Below, piece after piece: positions 55,706 to 64,000 of a stretch of 64,000 bases of DNA (positions are counted from its first letter, which is position 1; each line of letters starts with the position of its first letter). The stretch comes from Rallus limicola (taxonomy: Eukaryota > Chordata > Aves > Gruiformes > Rallidae). A program made the position numbers and the translations under genes. The notes beneath the pieces were generated by a model that was given only the letters and a program-made list of their open reading frames with translations, was not told the DNA's origin and did no database searches. The stretch covers positions 1,670,537 through 1,734,536 of the forward strand of contig JAKCOZ010000011.1 of NCBI GenBank assembly GCA_022605955.1. The letters are read 5' to 3'.

Positions 55706-58700
55706 GGAATAATTAGGAAAGAAATAAAGACCAGGCATGATGTTGGTGGTGATCTATAACCCTGGTGCTCACAAATAGCTGGATGTATTGTGTGAAGTTC
55801 TCAACTATGTCACAAAAAGTCTTTCAACTGAAAGAGGTCCAGAGAAGAAAAGGAAGAATGACCACAGCTTTCTGGGACATATCCTGTATGAGGAGTCTTA
55901 GACTATGGCTGAGTGCTTTAGCCTACTTTTTAAATAGGAAAAAATCCCAAACCAGACAGCAGCTGTCATCATAAGTGGCATGCAAAGGGTTATAGGGATT
56001 GACTGTCTCTTCTAGCACAAAGCTAGGCTCTAGCAATTGAAGTTGCTAGAAGCCAAGTCAGAATAAGGAGGAAGAGGTGGATTGTCAAATACCTGGCAGC
56101 AGAGCTGTGACACCTTTAAGTCTGTGAATGCCAGTAGTTTGAGGAGCCAAGGCCAGGACTCCGAGGATAACACCAAGGAAGGTGACTAGGTGGAAAAAAA
56201 AAACTACTCCAGGCTCTTCCCCTCAGTTTTCACAGGCTGGGAGAGCATTTAGGGAATGTAAGGAATGTTCTGCTAATGGTCTGTTTTTCCAAGTGCTCCA
56301 TGTCTGATGAGGAGGTTACTGTTTTGGGAAGGGACACAAGCCTGGCCACTACTCTGTGGGCTGGTGCTTCCTCAGTATCCAGTCTGAACTAGGGATGTCC
56401 AAGACTACCTTCCTGCCTGTTCCCTTTAGTATCACTTAACAGATCTATTATCCAGGAATTTCCCTAAATTATTTTGAATACAATACTGTCAACCAGTTCA
56501 CTACCCACCACTTCTCTAACTCCTTTTAAACAGTTCACTAGCCACCACTTCTCTAACTCCTTTTAAACCAGTTTGCTGCTAGTTCCCTCTAATATCTTTT
56601 TGGCCCAGTATTGTGCAATATTGTGCTGCAGTTAAATCCTCTGTTACACTTGTGATTTTTGAAAACCTTAGTTTTATCCCCCAGGCTTTTCCTCTCCAAA
56701 TTGAAGTGGTCCAGCTGTTTGGGCTTTCTTCTTGTAATTCAGCTGTTTCATTCCTCTAATCATTTCAGTTACCTTTCCCTGTCCCTTTTCCTAGCCTTGT
56801 CCTTGCTGAGGTGTGGAGATGAAAAGGACACACTAGGGATTTATTTATAAATTGAAAAATCAGGCTTTTTGCTGCTAACAGCTTCTTAGTAATGGCAAAC
56901 ATTATGCTCAGTTTTTTCTGGCTTTTGTTGGACGTTGAACCAGTGATTTCAGACAAGTGTCAGAAATCTCCCTTTCCCTAACAGTCTGTTTATGGCTGCT
57001 GTTGGAAGCTGAGCAGTAATTATATGGACCCTCAGTCTGAGCCAGAATAACTGCTCTGATTGTTCTTATCTCTGTCAAATCACTTTTCTGCTACAGAGAG
57101 AGCAACAGTTGACAAGTGAATGTTGCTTCCCTGCACTCTGTGATACGGTGCTCAACTTGATAGCATAGATTGAAGCCCTGCAATTCATACCCTCGATGCC
57201 AAAGCTATTCTTACACTTAGTGTGCATGTGTTGGTGTTGGGGGTGTTACATGGAGTACTCCTTCTGCCCATGGAAGTAGTGTGTAGGCCACAGTGTGGGG
57301 ATGGACTATAGGCTGCTTCTGAAGGCTTGGTGAAAAATGGGGAATGCTGTGTGGGGAAACAAGGCTGTTGTCAAGCTGAAGCTCCCTGTGCACCTCGGTT
57401 GCAGAGCTTTTTAGGGGTTTGAAAGGAAAAGAAAAGAATGCAAAGCCACAGGTTTTCATAAGTGTATTTCCACTCCTTGTGTTAGTCTAGATTGCCCCTT
57501 AAGTCTGTACTTACAGGAAGAAAGATTTGATTATTTGGCTTTTTAGACATTATTTAATGTTGCAATCAAATGGATGGAGCACTTGAATTTTGACCTGAAT
57601 GAAATCTATTACGACTTGGGTTGTGTGTCTCTCATCTCCAAGCCCTCCCTCATTGCTGTGAGCATAAAACAACATAGCAGCAGCAGATTTCATGAGAGAA
57701 ATCCAGCTTGCTTGTTCTGAAAGAGTAAAGAAAGAGTGAATGTGAAGTAAAAAAGAACTACTACAGCTATCAGTAAATTCAGTATTCAGAAATGCTTCTC
57801 TTCCCACACCATCAGCTGCTTCGCTGAAGGAGCTGTTAAAAAGCTTACTGGTGTTTCTTGAAAACCCTAAACTTGATCAAGTTGCCTTTCCCAGACTTTA
57901 TGCTAATATGATTCCTTCATAGTGATAATAAAGGCTAATAAGCCACATCATCAGTGCTGTCTTGTTATGTTGCAGCAATGTTGGTATTAACCACCCTGAT
58001 TAAAGAATAGAATATCACATCAGGAGTCCCTCTTAGTGAGCACTGCTCCATACCCCAATCAGTTCCTATGTCTGTATTTACTCCTAGGGAAGATAATGCC
58101 TTAAGCTAACGTAATGCTATGCTACATCAGCAAGGCCTGCTATAATCTGGGGAGGTTGAAGGGAGGGCTTACTGCATTCGGGGGGGCCTGGAGTGTTATT
58201 TTATCCCCAAGTATCTCTAAAAGGTCTTACCCCTCTTCTCAGGGGCGTAAGCACCACTTAACGCTACTCCAAACCTCTGTTAACATCTCCTTGGCTGTAG
58301 CAGAGACTAAAACGAGAGTCATTTTGCTTCGGCTTATTACTAAAAGGAGTAATGCCGGGTAGTACAGACAGACAGGCTAGGCGTGCTGGAGGATGGAGAG
58401 TTGATGGCTGCAGAGGGGAGATGGTTTTGCAGAGCCCCTCCCGCAGGCTGAGCTGTCCAGGCAGGAGCTGATCTGGGAGCTGTCCTTCCCCTCAGTCCTG
58501 CAGAGCAGCAGCTCCACATTTCCTGACTCTCTAGGATCATGTCAACCATATTGTAAGGCTTTTCTTCGAATTTTCTGTCATGTGCTAACAGGTTCCTTTA
58601 TTGCAACAACCATCTCCTGCAGTCTGCCTCAGCTCTGCTGTTTAAACCTCCCTCAGAATGCGTTTGTGGTGACAGCGAGGTGATGTTGCACTGTGCTGCT

Positions 58701-58719
58701 GCCCTAATTCTGCTGCATT
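55706..58719. other. FZD3 intron, mostly unique
   Basis: Three kilobases with only the 37-bp duplication at 56494. The part at 56400-56830 (for example TTTTTGGCCCAGTATTGTGC) has a CR1-like flavour on the minus strand but is too degraded to call. Confidence 0.5.
56494..56567. repeat. 37-bp tandem duplication
   Basis: Two adjacent 37-bp units starting CAGTTCACTA and ending CCTTTTAAA, differing at one base (ACCCACC against AGCCACC). Confidence 0.95.
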
Positions 58720-59565
58720 ATATAGATCGTGTGCTGAGTGGGGCAGTGACAGGCTGGAGAGCTGGGCTGAAGCCAATGGCATGAGGCTCAATAAGAGCAA
58801 GTGCCGAGTCCTGCACTTTGGCCACAACAAGCCCAGGCAGCGCTATAGGCTTGGGGCGGAGTGGCTGGAGGCCTGTGTGGAGGAAAGGGACCTGGGGGTG
58901 CTGATTGATGCCCGGCTGGACAGGAGCCGACAGTGTGCGCGGGTGGAGAGAAGGCCAAGGGCCTCCTGGCTTGCATCAAAAATAGTGTCACTAGTAGGGA
59001 CAGGGAGGGGATTGTCCCCCTGTACTCAGCACTTGTGAGGCCGCATCTCCAGTGCTGTGTTCAGTTTTGGGCCCCTCACTCCAGGAAAGACATTGAGGCC
59101 CTGGAAGGCGTTCAGAGGAGGGGTACTGAGCTGGGGAGGGGTCTGGAACACAGGCCTTACGGCTGAGGGAGCTGGGATTGTTCAGCCTGGAGAAGAGGAG
59201 GCTCAGGGGAGACCTTAGAGCTCTCTAGAACTTCCTGAAGGGAGGTTGTGGTGAGCTGGGGGTCGGCCTCTTCTCCTGTGTAGACAGACACAGAACTAGA
59301 GGGAATGGTGTCAAGCTGAGCCAGGGGAGGTTCAGGCTGGACATTAGGAAGCACTACTACTGAAAGGGGAGTCAGGCACTGGAATGCACTGCCCAGGGAG
59401 GAGGTGGAGTCACCAACCCTGGGGGTGTTCAAGGAGAGACTGGATGTTGTATTGAGGGACATGGTTTAGTGGGAGCTGGTAGTAATAGGTGAATGGTTGG
59501 ACTGGATGAGCTTTTAGGTCTTTTCCAACCTTGATAATTCTGTGATTCTGTGATTCTGTGACAAT
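58720..59565 (+). mobile_element. CR1 LINE with ORF2 end
   Basis: About 845 bp. The left part carries the end of the RT ORF in broken frames ([20 protein letters not shown] is visible, then frameshifts and stops); the right part is 3' UTR ending in three TCTGTGAT-type octamers. Its sequence is distinct from groups A-E. Confidence 0.9.
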
Positions 59566-60799
59566 GGAGAAGCTAAATTACCCCTGTTCCCCTGAGGGAT
59601 CTGACCTTATTTACCCATCTTTGGGGTTATTATTGCAGCCATGTGAAGTATTATCTTCAGTCTCTTTATCACTTAATATTCCTCTGGCATTGGAGGATTT
59701 TCTTAACAAGCAGTGGGTTTTACCTGCCTTAATGCAATTTTTGCAAATAGATATTTTTTTATCAGAGAGTATTTAAATGCTGGCAGCCTGTTGGAGCTTA
59801 GGAACGTGCCATTAAGTCATTTATCACTCATGAAGAGAAGTGGTTTAATAAGATGATTGCCAGGCTTTTTTTTTTGCAGTTAAATGTACTGCCAGCATTT
59901 CCTTCTCCGGACCCTGGTTTTTATGGGACCTCACAAATGATGCTAAGGATAAAACAGGCTTTAAAGGGGAGGAAGCTGACATAGTTGAGGGCTAAATGGG
60001 TTTCTCTGGGTGAATGCAGAAGCATTGTCTTCTGGGATTATACTAGAGGTCAGATGTTGCAGGAATGAGTTGTTATGGTCGCCATATGGGCAGAGGAGAT
60101 AACATGTTATTTCTTTGCACTCTCTCACAACTCCTATTCCCATTTTTCCTATCAAAAAAGAGCAGCAGCAGGGACTTATGGATGCACTGGAGCTTGGTTG
60201 TTTAGTGTGTAGGTGGGAGATGCAAAGGGAGAAATAGAAAATAATGTTTTCCTGCAGTTGATTTGGGTTTGGATTTGGGTTGTGGGTGTTTTTTTGCAGT
60301 ATGAGGGAGGCAGCTGAAGCAGGAGACAAGTGATGTTGACTCATACACTCCCAGTTCACCAGCATCATAGGGTTCACCAGCTGGGAATAACTTGATTAAT
60401 ATAAATAAACTATCCAGCCATGAAGATTTGAATATTTAGAAGCAGAGTTAATGGATTCTGTCACAGAATATGGAGCTAGAGATGTGAAGACTCCTGATTT
60501 TTCATACCCTCTTTCAAATTTAGTGGTTTCTTGCTTGCACTGATTCTTGCAGAGGATAATGCTATTGACCTGCCGCAGAGCAGTGTGTGCCCCAAGATAT
60601 GTGTACCCTTGCTAACTCTATTTCAGTCTGCATGGAGCAGTTTCTTCTTTGTGGCAATTGCTCTCTCACTGGTGGTCTTTGGAGTGAAGTTCACTGCTTT
60701 ATCTTTTTTTTTTTAAGTGGAAAAGAAGCTGACTATACTTTAAAAAAAGCATCACTAGAAGACACAGCTATGTTTATTCCCATCCTGGTTTTAGCATGT
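59566..60799. other. FZD3 intron, nothing recognised
   Basis: No CR1, exon or RNA recognised; poly-T at about 60703. Confidence 0.55.
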
Positions 60800-61330
60800 G
60801 GGATTGTGCCCCTGGGCTGGGCACTGGGGAGGCTGCACCTCGAGTGCTGGGGCCAGTTCTGGGCTCCTCAGCATCACAAGGACATGGAGGTGCTGGAGCC
60901 AGTGCAGAGAAGGGCAACCAGGCTGGGGAAGGGGCTGGAGGGCAAATCCTCTGAGGAGCAGCTGAGGGAGCTGGGGGTGTTGAGGCTGGAGCAGAGGAGG
61001 CTGAGGGGAGCCCTTCTCCCCCCCTGCCCTGCCCTGCCAGGAGGGTGCAGAGAGGTGGGCGCTGGTCTCTTCAGCCAGGGGCCAGGAGCTGGGACAAGGG
61101 GCACTGGGCTCAATCTGGGCCAGGGCAGGCTCAGCTCAGCTGGGAGGGCAAAGTTCTTCCCTGGCAGAGCTGTGGGGCTGTGGCCCAGGCTGCCCAGGGA
61201 GGGGGCTGATTCCCCAGCCCTGGGGGTGTTTACCAGCTGGGGAGATGAAATACTGAGAGCTCTGGGGCAGCACAGGACAGGGATGGTTGGACTCCAGGAG
61301 CTTAAAGGGCTTTTCCAACTCTCTGATTCA
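60800..61330 (+). mobile_element. CR1 LINE, group A
   Basis: GGGATTGTGCCCCTGGGCTGG to CCAACTCTCTGATTCAAG, with a local variant GGGTGTTTACCAGCTGGGG. Confidence 0.92.
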
Positions 61331-62379
61331 AGTTAGGTGTTTTTCCAGTATATGTTTGTCAAATATTAAGTGACTCATTTTAGTGGTATTTCTCAAATGT
61401 CTTTTCTATCAGGCATATATTAATGCTGATTTTTAGATAATAAGGGTCTGGACTCAACATGGAGTAATTTCTCTTAATTCTTGATTTGCACAATGGCCTG
61501 GGGGAGGTGTGTGAAATTCACTGATTTTGGTTTCTATGTTGGGGATTCCTGCCTTCCCTGGAGCTGGGAGGCAGCACTGCCCTATTCTGCATCCAGAACT
61601 TGTAGAAATATAATATAAAGCTAATGGAAAAGTAGGTTTTAATCAGCTGGTGTTTTGTAAGTACCCTATTCTTAGGCACAAATCTGCAGGAAGGATTCAT
61701 TTTCCCTTTGGTGTGTAAGATTATGATGCCTACAGAACAATGGAACTGTATGTGATCATAGAACACAAGCTGTGCAGGAGCTGATTAAAGCCTGCTCTTT
61801 CATTAACTTCATATTCTCTTATTCCCACTCTGAATTTTGCCTTAGAGCTGCATAAAGGTTTTAGCTTGTTTTTTTGTTAAACTGGAATGTCTCAAAGCTA
61901 GAACTGCAACGTACAAGCAGAGCAAAGGAGTACCTCACAATGTACTGCTCAGAAATTGTTGCTTTAGGAATACCTGAGCCTTTGAAACTTGTGGGTTTGG
62001 TTTTGACCTGTAAAGACCACAAGTGTTGTGCAGAGGCAATAGGAATCCTGAGTGGGTAAAACCAATTTGGAAAAAAAACTAGAGCTGGTGTGTTCCAATT
62101 TGGAAAGAACTAGATCAGGATGATTTGCTCTGACAGTTTTGTAAAATGAGGCTTCTGAGGAAATGCTTTCTTCAATATAGCCATAGATGGTCTCATGCTG
62201 GCACCATCAATCTGATCCTTTTCTCATGAAAGTCCAGTGAAATTCAGGGTAATCCGAATGGAGAAATCCAGTGGGAAGAGCAGCCACGTGGGAGAATAGT
62301 TTGCATTCAGATAAACCATAGAGCTTTGTGTATGTGCCTGCTTGGATGTTGCTAGAGCCTTAAGCAAGGAAGAAGGGAG
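61331..62379. other. FZD3 intron, nothing recognised
   Basis: No repeat or exon recognised. Confidence 0.55.
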
Positions 62380-62880
62380 TGTTGTGTCCAGTGCTGGGCT
62401 CCCTGGGATAAAACAGCCAGGGATTTCCTGGAGAGAGTCCAGAGGAGGGACAGGGAGATGCTGAAGGGCCTGGAGCATCTCCCCTGGGAGGAAAGGCTGA
62501 GGGAGCTGGGGCTGTTCAGCCTGGAGAGAAGCAGCCTGAGAGGGGATCTGATCCCTGGGGATCAAGAGCTGAAGGGTGGGACCCAGGGGGCCATGGGCAG
62601 CCTCTGCTCAGGGTCTGTGGGGACAGGACAAGGGGCGCTGGGCTCAAGTTGGAGCCCAGGGAGTTCCCCCCCAATGTGGGGCAGAACTTGTTGCCAGTGA
62701 GGGTGAGGGAGCCCTGGGCCAGGCTGCCCAGGGGGGTGTGGAGTCTCCTTCTCTGGAGAGATTCCAGCTCCGTCTGGATGCCGCCCTGTGTGCCCTGTCC
62801 TAGGGACCCTGCTTTGGCAGGGGGTTGGACCTCATGATCTCTGGAGGTACCTTCCAACCCCTGTGATTCTGTGATTCTCA
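62380..62880 (+). mobile_element. CR1 LINE, group B
   Basis: GTGTTGTGTCCAGTGCTGGG to CTGTGATTCTGTGATTCTC. It carries an extra TCCGTCTGGATGCCGCCCTG near the 3' end, absent from other group B copies here, suggesting an ancestral form. Confidence 0.92.
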
Positions 62881-63724
62881 AATGAATAGAAAGAACACCA
62901 GGGTTAAAACTTCTCCATGGATCTCATCAGGGCTCAAACAGTAGAGCTGGATAGCAGGTGTGAGAAACCCTTGCTTTCTATGGCTAACAGATGTTCTCCA
63001 GAGACTAATTTCAGAAAGACTGTTTCCTGGTCTTTTATGTTTGTTACCAAGGACAAGATGCCACCTGAATATTTTCAAAACACAGACTAGTGGAGACAGA
63101 AAATGAAGAGAAGAAGGGTTTTTTTTTGTTATATTGATAAACCACCACTTGTACGTGGAAGACGAACTCTGTTACCATGCTTGCATTTTGTTGAATAAAA
63201 GATTAATTCTGAATGATAGTTCAAATGGAAATATGGAAATGAAGTTTAGCATTAATAGTTTAGTGCAAGCCTATGAAAAAAACATTAGTTTGATGTAATG
63301 CTTCGATTTCAAGTGAATGATCTACATCTTCATCAACATCTATTCACAGTGGGCTTGTTTTCAGGGTCATGAAGGCAGATGGCTCCGCATCGTGGCTAAT
63401 TCTGTAGCATCTGGTGGAGGATTTAAAGAGGAATTATTAGGGAAGGTGGAACACATATGAATTTATTTTGAATACTTAAATGACAATGGACTCTATAGGC
63501 AGTTGTAGCTTTACATCTGTGACTGTAAACTCAGAAGCAAAAGGATGTTGTGCTGGAACATGAAGGAAATATTTTTACTGTTTACCATTCCTCTTACATA
63601 CCCCAAGTGTACAGACCTTTGCTCCTGTCCTTGTATGTTGTTTTTCTACCTTAATCAGAATCACCCAGCTGATTCTGAGATGGAGCTGTGGTGGGAGGTG
63701 GGACAGAAACCATGTTTATATTGC
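62881..63724. other. FZD3 intron, nothing recognised
   Basis: No repeat or exon recognised; no Frizzled coding sequence in any frame. Confidence 0.55.
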
Positions 63725-63875
63725 AGATTTAAATGCCCCCATTCCCAGATGGATTTAAAAGACAGTTAGATGTGGTGCTGAAGCACATGGTTTAGTGGTG
63801 GTTGGCAGGTCAGGGTGATGGTTGAACCTGTTGATCTAAAGGGTGACTTCCAACCAAGCCAATTCTGTTTCCCTT
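63725..63875 (+). mobile_element. CR1 3' fragment
   Basis: CAGATGGATTTAAAAGACAG to CTTCCAACCAAGCCAATTCTG; a diverged subfamily with GCACATGGTTTAGTGGTGG. Confidence 0.75.
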
Positions 63876-64000
63876 GTATGCTGCAGTAGCACAGGTTAGT
63901 ATTTGTTACAATGACTAGATTTAGCCTTATATCTAGTAGTATATATAACTTGGAGGATATAATTCTGCTATATTAGTACTGGAATAGCTACCTTGTATTC

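Larger units (their letters stand above)
45960..64000 (+). other. FZD3: FZD3 gene span, 5' part only
   Basis: Plus-strand gene entering from the CpG island and leaving the window on the right. A probable non-coding first exon, a long first intron and the first coding exon are visible. The seven-transmembrane part and the rest of the cysteine-rich domain are absent from all frames up to 64000, so the following exon lies outside. Frizzled-3 is a Wnt receptor of the plasma membrane, known for planar cell polarity and axon guidance. Confidence 0.9.

Noticed and set aside
60587..61336. 249-codon plus frame
   Set aside because: Mostly CR1 group A 3' UTR; the front part is intron without known motifs.
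1..64000. CRISPR arrays, bacterial operons, tRNA or rRNA genes
   Set aside because: None seen; tandem arrays here are avian minisatellites and CR1 tails, without the repeat-spacer layout of CRISPR.

Overview
The window is vertebrate nuclear DNA, almost certainly from a bird. It has long introns, one CpG-island promoter, and more than 50 copies of the CR1 LINE retrotransposon, many ending in the bird-typical ATTCTATG-like octamer. I estimate CR1 covers roughly 20 kb (about 30%) of the window. That is high for a bird and suggests a lineage with recent CR1 expansion, such as woodpeckers and relatives; the lineage is inference. There are no bacterial features.

Two protein genes are recognised, head to head around a CpG island at about 45.6-46.8 kb. 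FBXO16 (F-box only protein 16) runs on the minus strand from about 45.7 kb to 13.66 kb. I assembled six coding exons whose splice phases all match: 42109-42204, 35369-35404, 25931-26137, 23888-24052, 22830-23035 and 13660-13855. They total 906 nt, or 301 residues plus stop, against 292 residues in human. FZD3 (Frizzled-3) runs on the plus strand. A probable non-coding first exon ends at 46054, and the first coding exon is 52813-53001 (63 residues: signal peptide and start of the cysteine-rich domain). The rest of FZD3 lies beyond the right edge. The FBXO16/FZD3 head-to-head order matches human 8p21. No exon was recognised in 1-13.6 kb, where ZNF395 would be the expected neighbour further left.

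Layout: 1-13.6 kb is intergenic or downstream DNA with CR1 copies and a 21-bp minisatellite at 8.1-8.5 kb. 13.7-45.7 kb is FBXO16, with CR1-filled introns, an 0.8-kb purine-rich satellite at 30.1-30.95 kb and an expanded CR1 tail octamer at 33.9-34.0 kb. 45.6-46.1 kb is the shared promoter. 46.1-47.65 kb, in FZD3 intron 1, appears to be an old, decayed tandem array. 47.7-64 kb is FZD3 intron plus the coding exon.

CR1 copies are grouped here by 3' consensus. A: stretch reading 'ctggggcagcacagg'. B: 'ccctgctttggcaggg'. C: 'gcctgtggcagggggttg'. D: 'agatgtctctgctcactg'. E: 'gggttggatggggcttgggg'. X: older copies ending in a pentamer-like tail. These labels are local and are not database names. 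The most unusual observation is a 490-bp inverted duplication of a CR1 copy together with 232 bp of its 3' flank, which looks like a CR1 3' transduction.
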